DNA of 64,000 bases from positions 6,387,204 through 6,451,203 of the forward strand of contig OY744520.1 of the NCBI GenBank assembly GCA_963556195.1, read 5' to 3'. Source of the stretch: Sepiola atlantica (taxonomy: Eukaryota; Mollusca; Cephalopoda; Sepiida; Sepiolidae). Made by a program: the position numbers and the translations under genes. A model generated the notes under the pieces. The model did no database searches, had not been told where the DNA came from, and saw nothing but the letters and a program-made list of their open reading frames with translations. Positions 11,937 through 22,709 of the stretch are shown here, piece after piece. Each line of letters opens with the position of its first letter. The stretch's first letter is position 1.

Positions 11937-11969
11937 AAACGCTGATATCTGTACCAGATATCAGCGTTT
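11937..11969. repeat. Perfect palindrome, 15-bp stem and 3-nt loop
   Basis: AAACGCTGATATCTG, then TAC, then the exact reverse complement. It is followed by T-rich DNA and a (TA)n tract at 12013. No matching second copy was recognised. Confidence 0.9.
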
Positions 11970-12010
11970 TTTAAGAAATTGAATGACGGTAAACATGTGA
12001 CGCATACAAA

Positions 12011-12012
<2 letters not shown>

Positions 12013-12050
<38 letters not shown>

Positions 12051-12121
12051 GACTACTACTACTAAAACTGGACGTTGTTTGTTATTTTATATATATATAT
12101 ATATATCTATATATATATATA

Positions 12122-12157
<36 letters not shown>

Positions 12158-12202
12158 GACTACTACTACTAAAACTGTGGACGTTGTTTGTTATTTTATG
12201 TT
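12013..12202. repeat. (TA)n tracts with a duplicated ~47-bp unit
   Basis: The segment starting ACATAGACTACTACTACTAA and ending TTGTTTGTTATTTTAT occurs at 12046-12090 and 12153-12199, each preceded by (TA)n. The second copy continues into TGTTTGTCTCCGTGCAC. An AT tract followed by a TTTGTTTGTCTCC stretch resembles 5' ends of non-autonomous Helitrons, but no diagnostic 3' hairpin-CTRR end was found. Confidence 0.7.
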
Positions 12203-14164
12203 TGTTTGTCTCCGTGCACAATGAATGATGTTGCTAAACGAAGTTGGAAGAAACCAGCCAAATCCTTTATAATGTCAAAGGGATGACATCCAGTAAAACA
12301 GGTTGAGGATATTAGAAAGAGATCCTGATGTCATCCATTAAAACGGAACATAGCCGTAATTGATAATTAACTGAACAAATCCCCCATCTTTCTTAGCTTT
12401 CTATGTATTTCTCTCATCTTTCTCACTATGTTGATTCAACCACTCTAATATTTCTTAATGTCTTTGAAAGCATTTAGAGAAAGGATGACCCTTTCTTTAT
12501 TCAGCATAGTCATCTAATTTACATATGGGCATCTGTACACAGCACAAACACATATCTAAATTAGATGACAAAATAATGAATCTATATGAGAATAAGAATA
12601 AAATAAGTATAATAAAGACCAATGTGTATTTAAGATGTACTTCCTTCCCGTCATGCAAGTATATGTACTTCTCTCTCTCCATTCCGTCACGGGAATAAAA
12701 GACTTGCCAGACAGAATGATTTCAAGTGTTAAGGATAAGGTAGAAAGCAAATTGCAAATCAGCCCCCCTCCCGAAATGAATTTGGAAAGAAATCCTTTAT
12801 TTTCCGTTCGTTTTTCTTCTTTCTATACAAATTGATATTTATCTTTTTATTTGATATTTTTCTTATTTCTTTTTTAAATTTCACTGATTTAGACGTTATT
12901 TTATATTAACACTAGCGAAGCATAATTTTTTCTCCATTTTTGATGGGTGTACACTCATAAAAATAATAAGTATAACATAGAAGTAAAGAAATTTAATAGT
13001 TTTAGTTATGCACGAAGAACTTCTTAACGATATGATGTCAGAGTTTATGAATATTAGAGATAAAACTTGCTTTATTTAAATTTTGTTTTCATGCTTTTAA
13101 TTTATAAAATTTTTGAAGCAGTTTTAAAAAAAATCATTCAGACAGACAAAACAATGTGAGTTACAAATAAACGATACACACAATTAAATTACTTTAAAGT
13201 TGCATTTCATTATGTGGAATTATAAATAAAAAGCACAAATGAGATTCACACAGAAAAGTTGTTTTCTTAGAATATTTTGTAATAAAAGAAAAAATATTTG
13301 AATCTTATGAATTTCACTTTTAAAATTTTCAAATGTAAACATTTTTTTAAAGAATTTTTTCTAGTTAGCTTAGCTTTTCATAATATCTATATTTCAAGCA
13401 AAGTCTGTCGAATATTCATTTAAAGATATACTATTTAAAAAAATAAAAGTTGGGGGAGGGGGGGTCACAACATTAAATGACAGACTTAAAACATTTTTAC
13501 AAAGTTCAAGAAAAATTTTTTTTCAAAAGTCAAGCGAGCGAAATAGGAATGCGGGAGGCCCTACAACTTTTTTTTCTTTTTTTTTTTTGCTCTAGCGTGC
13601 TGATATTTGTTTACATAAAATCACTTGTAATTTGTTTTTTCCAAAAGTGAAAGTTTCAGAAACGTTCTTGACGTTAAAACATTAAAATAATTCTGAGACT
13701 ATTCTTTTAATAAGTAGTTGGGCTTTATTTGCGTACTTTATAATTTTTAAAGGAAATTCTGTCAAGTTTAATTGGTCGTGTTTACACTTCAACTGGTCGG
13801 AGAACAAAAATACAACTTTTTAGTTGTAGTTCAAAGTGTGTTCTGATTGGTTGTATAATTTCAATATGAGTGGTAAAGATTAACTATAATTTTGAAAAAC
13901 AAACTAACGTGTAAAATTGAGTCTCACAAAAAAATATTTATATTTTGCATTTTCGGCTGTTCAAAATAAATACCATTTTAATTTGCTGCAAAAAATAATT
14001 CAATGGATAAAAGCACATACAAATTACATATTTGGAAAGATTTTTTTTTTTTTCTCAACTATATTTAAAAAAATATGCTCAGAAATAAGTGAGAAATTGT
14101 GAGTTGCACAAATTAAGGGAAAAATTTGTCAATGTCGCAATATAATAGTTGACAGGTTGGGATG
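12203..14164. other. AT-rich intron stretch, nothing assigned
   Basis: Very AT-rich. It has poly-A/poly-T runs and short ORFs without motifs. No repeat family was recognised. Confidence 0.45.
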
Positions 14165-14420
14165 CTATTCTTAGACTTGGCAGTATCTTCTATGTATTTG
14201 ATCCAATTCATATTACCTGTGAATATTAGGCCAAGGAGTTTGGATGTTAGACTCTCAGGTAGAGTGCCATCATCCATGGCAATCAGTTAGAAAGGTTGGA
14301 AAAATTGTTAAAGGAGAGGAGCTTTGTTTTAGTAGCATAAAATGTAGCCATCCATTTTTGGCTCCATTTGACTGTAGACTGGAGGAATTATGTAAAATAG
14401 AAACAGACAAAATTATACGT
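14165..14420 (-). mobile_element. LINE-A fragment (RT C-terminal side)
   Basis: The order of segments GGCAGTATCTTCTATGTATT, TGTGAATATTAGGCC, GAGTTTGGATGTTAGACTCT, CCATGGCAAT and GAGGAGCTTTGTTTTAGTAG matches the antisense of LINE-A at 45790-46010 and 52970-53180. It abuts a Tc1 relic on its right. Confidence 0.8.
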
Positions 14421-14584
14421 ACAGTAGAAAATATTGTTTTAATGATTGATTCGTCTAAGTAATATACATAATTATTTTATTGGTGAAACCTAGATTATTG
14501 AGTAAAATATTTTTGATAATTCCATCGAAGAACATCACATGCTACATAAAGTGTCACCATTGTTCTTACATTAACTATGGAGAA

Positions 14585-15330
14585 GACAAATGAGGATATG
14601 TAACTTCTACAAGTCGAGAAATAGTAACAGAACTATTTCAAATCGGTTAGCTATCTTTAGATCTATGGTACAGTCCGTTATAAAGAAGTTGAAACATTTT
14701 TGCACAACAGAATTTGGCATGGAGGAAACCCCAATTACCAAGAACTGCACAAAAGCTGTCGCAAGGTTAATATAACCCCAAGAATTATTTTGAAAGTCAT
14801 CACCAAAAGTTTGAAAACGATTGGTAAGAGCGTAAGTATATGCACAGTACAACATTGTTTAAGTAGAAATGAGTTGTATGGAAAGAGACCGACCACGATG
14901 GATACCTTCACAAACTTGGTTCAATTTTGCCAAAACGTTCTTGAACAAAGAAAATTGCTTTTGGGAACAAATACTATGGAATGATGACACAAAAATTTAA
15001 CTTTTTGGACATAATGACGTACAGAAGATTTGATGCAAGAAAGGTGAGGCTTTCCTCCCAAAGAACATAATAGTTCCAACATTAAAACATGGAGGCGGTT
15101 TGATGATGTTTTGGGGGTGTTTTAGCTCAAGAGGGACTGGACAATTATTTGCAATGAGAGGAATAATAAACACTGAAGACAATATCAAAATTCTGGATGG
15201 AAATCTACAACTATTGGTGCAAAATCTTGATCGAGGTTGGTGATTTACTTTCTAGCAAGACGTCTAAATCGGTGAGTGTGTGGCGTTAGAAAATGGAGAT
15301 TGCAGTTCTGTGATGGTCTTTTACTACCAA
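14585..15330 (+). pseudogene. Tc1-like DNA transposon, transposase relic
   Basis: Conceptual translation across frames recovers a Tc1-type transposase in order: an HTH-side segment ending in KFENDW near 14800-14825, LYGKRPTT-like sequence near 14875-14895, FLEQ/WNDDTKI-type sequence near 14935-14995, LFGHNDVQK near 15002-15030, then LKHGGGLMMFWGCF at about 15082-15123, SRGTGQLFAM after it, and KSVSVW at about 15265-15285. Many stops and frameshifts are present. Between the Gln-Gln-Asp position and KSVSVW several codons usual for the family (Asn-Asp-Pro-Lys-His) are missing, so a catalytic-region deletion is visible. No terminal inverted repeats were delimited. Confidence 0.82.
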
Positions 15331-16282
15331 TACACATGAAAAAATTTAAATTGCTTAAAACATCTCAATAATGGAATATATAGAAAGAATCTTTTTAAAT
15401 TTTTAAAATCTGACTAAAAATAAGGAAGTTATGATTATTTTTGTGCCTCGCACAAGTGGATATTTTCTTTTCTTTAAGACCATATGCATTTTGTCACATT
15501 TTTTTACACTAATTTTTCAGTAAAAATGTTATATCTTTGTTAAAACACAAGATTAAGCAATGAAATTTACCATATAAGTGTATTTTTGCACAAGGAATCA
15601 GAATGTGCCATTGAAAATCTACAGAAATTAATGGTTTCCAAATAATCTGCAGTAAGTGCACATAAATGTGCTGCAATACCTTTAAAATACCATGAATCCA
15701 TTAAAAGAAAGAAGTTAGAAAACTCAAAGTTGAATTGTAATACATTTTATGTACAAGAAACTAAAATCTAATACTAGAACTGTTTAAAAGTGAATATATT
15801 GCAAGATTTCTTTGGCATTATTGTAGATTAACACCTTCCGCTAACTCACCCCCTTACCTCCCCAAAATATGAGATTCTACTTTTTTTATTTAGTCAATTA
15901 CATGTTAACACCCTGAAAAACTTGGCAGAAAGAAAGAAACAAAAACAATTATTTAAGAATTTAGAGTAGGGATTAGTTTCACATATAACTTTAATGTAAA
16001 ATAATCCCCCATTTAAAGGCCATTCTAGCATTTTTTTCTATGGGAGATAAATCCTGTGCGTTTTTCTTGATTTTGTTTTTAGACAATTATGTGCGTAATT
16101 TTAAGAGGATCTTTGTAGGAGAAAGGGTGGGTGGACTTGCCACAGAGGAGGTAATTCCTGGGAGGATAGTCTTATGACAACAGAACCGATACTACATTAC
16201 ACTATCCATAAAAAAATATTCCAATTAAATCAATTTGTTTTTTAATTTAAAAATTGCCTAGTCACAAAAAATATTTTTTTTT
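15331..16282. other. Intron stretch, nothing assigned
   Basis: AT-rich, with no recognised gene or repeat family apart from possible Tc1 flank sequence at the left. Confidence 0.4.
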
Positions 16283-16350
16283 GGTTCCTTGGCTTTGTGG
16301 CTAAGATCAAAGTGTAGTATCTGTTCTCGACATCTCAGCGATATTTGATG
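16283..16350 (+). pseudogene. U2 snRNA-like sequence (5' domain)
   Basis: After a run of T, the sequence CTTGGCTTTGTGGCTAAGAT then CAAAGTGTAGTATCTGTTCT follows the U2 snRNA 5' region: stem-loop I end, the AGATCAAAGTGTAGTATCTG block that holds the branch-point recognition sequence, and a diverged stem-loop II (ATCTCAGCGATATTTGAT). Similarity fades after about 70 nt, and the Sm site and 3' stem-loops are not seen. It is on the same strand as INCENP, inside its last intron. It could be a truncated U2 retrocopy or the head of a U2-headed SINE like the one at 35646. Confidence 0.75.
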
Positions 16351-16603
16351 CTTTACTAAAGCCGGAAGTAAATTATCTCCCTTGAAAATGAAATTCGAAA
16401 AAGTATTTAAAACGCTATCAGTTTTTTTAATAAAATCTTTAATTTATTTTATAATTGTAATAATAGCACTATCGATAAAAAGATAGCGTATTTGACAATA
16501 CAAATTAGAAAGATATATTACAGAATATTAATTTATTAGAAAATTAAAAATAAATAAATCTGCAAATGAGCAATATCGAGATTTGTTTGAGTGAGTTGGA
16601 GAT

Positions 16604-16606
16604 GCC

Positions 16607-16648
<42 letters not shown>

Positions 16649-16650
16649 GT
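16604..16650. repeat. (TA)n(TG)n microsatellite
   Basis: A TATATA tract of about 28 bp runs straight into TGTGTG of about 16 bp. Confidence 0.95.
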
Positions 16651-16867
16651 ATTTCAATATATTCTTGTATCATTAGAATTTTATTTAGGTCTAATGATAT
16701 AAGAATATATTGAAATTTTGATGTGAATGTAGTTAATATGGATTGAAAAAACTTTTGCATTTATTCATTTAGATATATATATATATAAGTAAAGTAAGAT
16801 TTCCCTCTATTTCATTGACCAATTAAAACCAGATAATTAACAATCGTTTGTGGTGAAGAGAGTTAAT

Positions 16868-17235
16868 AAAATGTATATATAAAATAGTAACTGTTTGTGT
16901 GTGTGTGTGTCTGCTTGATCTTTGTGTCTTATGTTCACTCAAACCGCTGGACAGAATTGCTTGAAAATTGGCATGTGGACTACTGACCTCTCAGTGAAGG
17001 TCATAGGCTATATAAGAAATATATCACTTAAACGCTCCCCCCCCCCCCCCCCAACTGTTTTCCCTTAGATTTAAATGAAATTTAAACCATAACTAAATGA
17101 CCAAAAATAATGTTTATTCCCAAAATTTCAGCAAATTTTGCTATTAAGATGGCGTCCGGGTACACAACCCCTCCACTGAAAACTGTTTTCCCTTTGATTC
17201 AAATGAAATATATATATATATATATATATAATCAA
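16868..17235. repeat. Possible Helitron-type non-autonomous element pieces
   Basis: A TATATAAAATAGTAACTG segment is followed by a (TG)n block, CTTTGTGTCTTATGTTCACT, CCGCTGGACAGAATTG and GAAAATTGGCATGTGGA. Animal Helitrons often start with such an AT tract, GT-rich stretch and GGCTGGACCGAT..AATTTGGCATG-like sequence. A second, partly repeated part (ACTGTTTTCCCTT...GATTYAAATGAAAT) occurs at 17056-17085 and 17179-17208, ending in (TA)n. No 3' hairpin or CTRR terminus was delimited, so the assignment is weak. Confidence 0.35.
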
Positions 17236-17644
17236 GGACAACACCTCTCTGTCTGTGCATGTCTGTCCCTAAAAACGAAGACATACTAAGAAGTGTACTT
17301 TCAATATAATTGTATTCACATGCACAATTTGCATGTGAACATAATGGAAGTATTTTTGCGTCTCTGGCTACCCTTTAAAGACGCTAATGACAATTTTCAA
17401 ACATGTTACACAATGAAATTAATCTATTTATTAGCGTTAGTTTAAGAGTATTAACATATATCTGAATAGCTCGGTGAGTAAGATATCTAGCTGATAGCAT
17501 CAAGGTTGCTGTTAAAGTAAGCTCTCCCTACCATGATGTTGCATATAATGCTATCCCACACCCTAACCTGGGCAGCACTGGGTAGCTCTGCTAGTCTATT
17601 ATAAAATGGAAGGAGACTATTATTTATTTAATTTTTTTTTCTTA

Positions 17645-17700
17645 TAAACGCGTCTATGATAGACTTTGTTGGTCTGTCATGCTTCAGTTTGAAATAACTT
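17645..17700 (-). mobile_element. Dispersed small repeat, GACAGACC family
   Basis: On the minus strand the order is TATTTCAAACTGAAGCATGA, CAGACCAACAAAGTC, then TATCATAGACGCG. The same order occurs at 37186-37283, about 37780-37860 and 46786-46900, and the central part is related to the 48-bp minisatellite at 37340-37700. Confidence 0.65.
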
Positions 17701-17922
17701 TCCTCACTGACGTCGTTTAAATTAAATGGACTTATCTTAAAATGGGCTTGTTCTTGTTGACTTCCGTGTGACCATTGGTATTCAAATTAGTTTATTTAAA
17801 AATATTTCTTGTCATTTTTCAAATTCAAAGCAAATGTTTCCACATTTTCTATTTAAAAAATGTTGCTACTTTGGTAATTTGATTAACCATGATATTTTGT
17901 TTACCAGTTAACTATTGATTAA

Positions 17923-18032
17923 ACATGTAATCATGTTGACACACCAGTTCCTATCAGATCAATCAAGTTAAGCGACATTGAGCCTGGTCAGTACTTAGAG
18001 AAGTTAGCATTTGGAAATATCAGTGGTTAGTG
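17923..18032 (+). pseudogene. 5S rRNA-like sequence in INCENP intron
   Basis: Landmarks of animal 5S rRNA occur in order: TCATGTTGACACACCAGTTC, GATCAATCAAGTTAAGCGAC, ATTGAGCCTGGTCAGTACTT, then a diverged GGGTGACCGCC region and AATATCAGTG near the 3' end. Box A/IE/box C promoter parts are partly kept (GTTAAGC, GAGCCTGGTCAGTACTT), but many substitutions make it a pseudogene or a SINE3-type head rather than a working gene. About 150 bp of non-5S sequence follows before the terminal INCENP exon, which would suit a SINE body. Confidence 0.8.
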
Positions 18033-18216
18033 ACCTTGCAAGTCGAAGACCATCTACCAATCTTCAACTACAACGAACAGTCCTGAACCGTTTGTGACCT
18101 GCACCAACCAAACACTGGCTGGCGATGACAGATCGGTTTCAGGTCTGATATTAACTTATTTTGATAAATTAAAAAATTATGTGGATTGAGTTTTTTTCAC
18201 TGTTTTTCTTTTTCAG

Positions 18217-18407
18217 ATCCTGAACTGAAGATTTCCTTGCTTACGCATTATTACAACTGTCCGAATTTGGATAACATATTTCTTCCGGTTGAAGTTCCTG
18301 ATTTGAATGAAGTTTTTGCGAAAAAGAAGCCACGCTTTAACAGACGTACCAGTTCAGCTGTATGGGACAGTCCAATGATAAAGTCACACGTCCCCATCTT
18401 TAACTGA
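18217..18407 (+). CDS. INCENP: INCENP, terminal coding exon (IN-box C-terminal half)
   Basis: The acceptor is CTTTTTCAG. Two bases complete an Asn codon, then codons run to TGA at 18405-18407. The product has SLLTHYYNCPNLDNIF, then VEVPDLNEVF, then KPRFNRRTSSAVWDSP. The PDL-x-x-[IV]-F and K-P-R-[FY]-x-[KR]-R-T-S-S-A-V-W motifs are the hallmark of the INCENP IN-box; the Ser-Ser of the TSS motif is the site Aurora B phosphorylates to complete its own activation. About 14 residues follow the motif, shorter than the tail of vertebrate INCENP. AATAAA at 18781 is a possible poly(A) signal; ATTAAA at about 18492 is another. Confidence 0.97.
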
Positions 18408-18560
18408 GTGGACGATGACTTTCATTCAGCATCTTCTATTAAAATTGGAATGATATGGAAATGATTGGCTTATTTGTTGAATCGATCATTCATTAAAACT
18501 CTTAGTTTTTTTAAAAATCCCCCTTTCATCCCAAGTAGCAACTACTTGTCATGAGTGTAC

Positions 18561-18596
<36 letters not shown>

Positions 18597-19640
18597 ATAC
18601 AAGACATACATTGCTTCTAACTTTATTTTCTATATCAACAAAGGAGATGAAAAGCGAAAGAAAGAAATGAAACCAATGTTTTCTCTTCTCCTTCGCTCTC
18701 TGTATTATGAATTTTTTTTTTTGTTGCTTTATGCCGTGGAGTAAATTATCTGTAAATGCTTTTAGAAAATCCGGAATGTTAATAAATTCTTCATGCTTAT
18801 TTTTAAAAGATAATTCTTTTTCTATCCTTCTGTCGAGTTTCTCATTTTGAGTCGGCACGCCTTAAAAACAAAAAACAATTTATCACATTTTTACTCTTAA
18901 AAACATGATTTTCTAAAAGTAGTGTGTTACTGTTCCATGTTTAAATATTATATAAACTACATAATTTCTATAATACATGACTTTAACTAAAAAAAACCAT
19001 AGTATTAGCTCTAAAAAAACCATAGTATTAGCTCTAAAAAACCCCAACCATTTTTGTGAAAACTGTATCTTGCTTTGCTAGTTCAGTTTTGTGGATCGGC
19101 CATTTCTAAAGTCACACATCCCCATAGTTAATTTTGAAGACGATGATTTTCTTGAATTTTCTGTCAAAATTTCTTGTCTTTAAACAATGACTTTTTTCTT
19201 AGATATTTTCATAAATAGCAAATTGTTCTTTTCTTTTTTAGAGTAAATTCTTTTGAAAATTAATTTATCACATTCAACTGTTAATGATAAAATTTATTCT
19301 CTAAAGCTTTCAACATTTGTCATTTTTCACCTCATTTATAAGATAGATTTTTTTCTTTGGTTGTTTGAATTTTACATTTGCTTGTTTAAATATTCCTTTG
19401 GAGGTACAAAGATATCATTGATATATACGTAATGAAACTCATTTTTAAATATTTCTGGCGGTTTCTCTCTTCACTTTTAAGGCTCGATAGGTTTTACTCT
19501 GTAATCATTTTTTAGTGAGAAAGAAATAGAATCTTTGTTTGATTTTGATCTCGTTAAGAATACTTCATACTATCATCATCATCCGCTCTTCAATAGGGCA
19601 CCGTCGCTGATAATCCCTTAATGAAAATCCCTAAAGGTGG
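18408..19640. other. INCENP 3' UTR/downstream DNA with microsatellite
   Basis: No gene is seen. (TA)n lies at 18564-18592. A 29-bp segment containing AACCATAGTATTAGCTCT is duplicated in tandem at about 18988-19040. The 3' UTR end cannot be fixed from sequence. Confidence 0.45.
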
Positions 19641-19641
19641 C

Positions 19642-19746
19642 AAAAATGGTAGACCCTTTAAATCCTTTACAAAATTTGAAGTATATTTTGTTAAAAATGG
19701 TACACCCTTTAAATCCTTTACAAAATTTGAAGTATATTTTGTTAAA
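19642..19746. repeat. Two tandem copies of a 52-bp unit
   Basis: The unit begins AAAAATGGTASACCCTTTAA and ends TATTTTGTT. The two copies differ by only one or two bases, so the duplication is recent. Confidence 0.85.
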
Positions 19747-22680
19747 AACTACAACCTGTAAATAAGAAAAACAAAAAATTCTAAGATAGTGTAGATCAAA
19801 TGAGAGATCAAATGGAAACCTTTACGGCGTGATGTGCTTCATTCGTTTTTATTATATTCAGCCATCATTTATCAAGAGGTAAAATGAGAATGATACGTTA
19901 CATTGAATGTTTTTATACACTGAGCAGGACTGAAGTCAGGAAGGTCTGCCGTCTTGGAAACTTTTATAGGTTCTTGATCTTTCACATATAGTCACTAAAT
20001 AGTCTTACCTCGTATCAAAAGAAAAAGACCCCCACCGCTCAATATAAGTTTCTCATTTTGCTTTTTGATCAAATTTTGAAAAGAATAAAAAGTGCCAGGC
20101 AGTAAAATTCTTTTACCATTTTGTCTTTAATATATTCACATATAAAAGCCAATTTTAACGCAAAGCAATTTCAAACTGAATTTATTTTATATAATTTTAA
20201 TAAAACGGTTATCCGATTGATAACCCCCACCTCCCATACACACATTAGACTTGTGAAGTCTTTTTCTGAGGATCTATTTCAAAATTAAACCTTTTTTCTT
20301 GTATATATGAATTTATTTTAATTACTCATTATATAACTTATATAATATCCCTTTTTTGTAGAATGTTGGTTTATGTGTTACTGAAGGCTCCATTTCAGTT
20401 TCTTTGCATAAATTTTTAGAAAAAAGAAGAAAACCGTCAACCATGGAACCGAGATTTAAAAAATTTTTCGAAAAATTTTAATCTTTTCGTTCAGTAAATT
20501 TCAGAACTAAAGTTGAGACTAAATTTTAGTTTGAATATATATACATATTTTCTTCTATTATATCCAAATTATTTCAATAATCTCAGCTTTTCCTGCCAAG
20601 TGGAATTCAACTTGACTAGAATTGTAAATAAAAAAAACAAAAAAAATTTAAAACAAAAAGAAACTCGGATCATTAAAATAATCCAATTCACCTGTAATCC
20701 TCCATAATAAGACAACTTGTATATATATATATATATATACCCTTCCACCCTCCCTGAATGCATTCTACATATCCTTGCTTTTTTTTGTACTTACCCCCAC
20801 CTGTTATGTTTTATTAGTGTCATTTTGAGACTGAATGTGTTTGGTAATTGTGCAGTGATTGTTTTTGTTACCCCCCCCTCCTTTTTCTCATAAAACTATT
20901 AAATGTAATTCTTTTTCATTGTTGTAAAAAAAAAAAAATAAACTCATGAAATGTCATTTTTAAAATTTTTATTTTTTATTTTTTTTTTTCATTTATGCTT
21001 TATTGTCTTGTGTTTTTTATTTTATTGATGCAAAATGAAAAAGGCTGGAATTTTCGGATTGGATTGGTTTCATTTTTCCGATATCTCTTTCTCCTCTCCA
21101 TCATTTATATTCCTCCGCTCTCCCTCTTTCGTTCTTTTACCCTCGCTCTCCTGCTCTCTCACTCTGTCACCCTCACCTGCTCTCCCCACACCAGATCTCT
21201 CAGTAAAATCTCGAAGGAAAGATTCAGTATTTTTTTATTGCAGGAGTAGTGGTTCTGTGTTTAGTTCAACCGCAAGTAGTTTAGTAGTAATTGGTTGTGA
21301 AGTGTTGGTATGGGAACGACGGACAAGAGTTTGTGTGGAAATTTTAGGCTGATTGACTGTTTGGTACTCGTTTAAATAGCCAGTAGCCAGCTTCTAGTTT
21401 AAATGTATTATTCTGGACTTCTGATTGGTTGAAGTTCGATTTCAGTAACCAATCAAAATAAAGTATGCTGCTGGATTTTAAATTTAAAAAAAAAAAATGT
21501 TTAATGTGGAAAAATCTAAATGTTATAAATAGCAAACCAATATCGGAAATTATAAGGAAATTGATACAATCTTAAGAAGCATCCGTGTGTATTAATATTT
21601 CATATTAACATTTGAAATGCCAAAATATATTCCATTATCTTTTGGTTTTCAAATTTTACTATGAAATATAAGGAATTGTCATTTCTTCCGAATTGTTTTT
21701 TATTTTATATATGAAAAATGGTGTGTTCTGGAGGATTTTTTTTTCTTTTTATGTTTGTATGTGCTTTCCAAAATAACGAAAAATATTCCAAATGTCCTCA
21801 ACTGACAAAAAAAATTCAAATTTTCTACACTTGACAAACCATGTAAAATAAATTTTAATTGTAAAAATTATGTCAACTTGAATTCATAGAAACGAAAACT
21901 CTGTCAACATATATTTATATATTACAACAAAAAAAGAATGATTCAAAAACATATTTAGATTTTCACATAAAATTGACTCAAAAGGCGAATATTATCGGAA
22001 GCAGCAGTAGCGGCGAATGATGTTTACAAGTATCCACTATCAATTGGAGAATACCTCAATTAGAATTTTATTTCAGCCAATCACAGGCGCAAAAATAAAA
22101 TAATATTCTCCGAATTTTAAGTAATATAAAAACCCAAACATCAGTTCTCTCTTCCTATTTTCCAGATTTCCTTTCAGACTTGGCACGTGACTAATCCCAA
22201 ATCACAGTGACAGCATATACACAATGCTCACCGAACGCACATATACACAAGTTCACGCATACACTCTCTCACTGACAAAACAGGGGCAAGCTCATATACA
22301 CACTACAATGCCTATCACATTTATGCACACTGTCACATGCAAATTCGCACAGCAACAAACGAAATAAATATGCTTACTCAGTTTATTTTTATAGCCAAAA
22401 CAACTTCTTCACTTGGAACGTTCCTGGACACTTAACTCTCATTTACCATTAACTGTCAATAAAATATATATATGGACGGACTTTGTCAGTCTGGTATTGT
22501 CCTATCTCCATCCATCCATCCATCCATCTCTCTCTGTGACAATATTATCGAACAGAAAAGGGTTGATTCAAAACCGGACTCTGTTTTTTCCTAAGTAGGC
22601 TTTCAGCTTATTTTGCACTAAAGAAAAATGAAATTTATAAGAAAAAGAAAGAGTTGTTTTCTTTTCTCTATATTTTGGGA
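19747..22680. other. AT-rich intergenic stretch, no gene recognised
   Basis: Short ORFs only. A (TA)n tract lies at 20720-20741, poly-A and poly-T runs near 20925-20990, a CT-rich segment at 21080-21195 and a CCATC repeat near 22508-22530. An imperfect CCAAT inverted pair lies at about 21422-21455. No motif-bearing ORF was found. Confidence 0.45.
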
Positions 22681-22709
22681 GATTGGAAATCTCCAAATGA
22701 ACCGATGGC

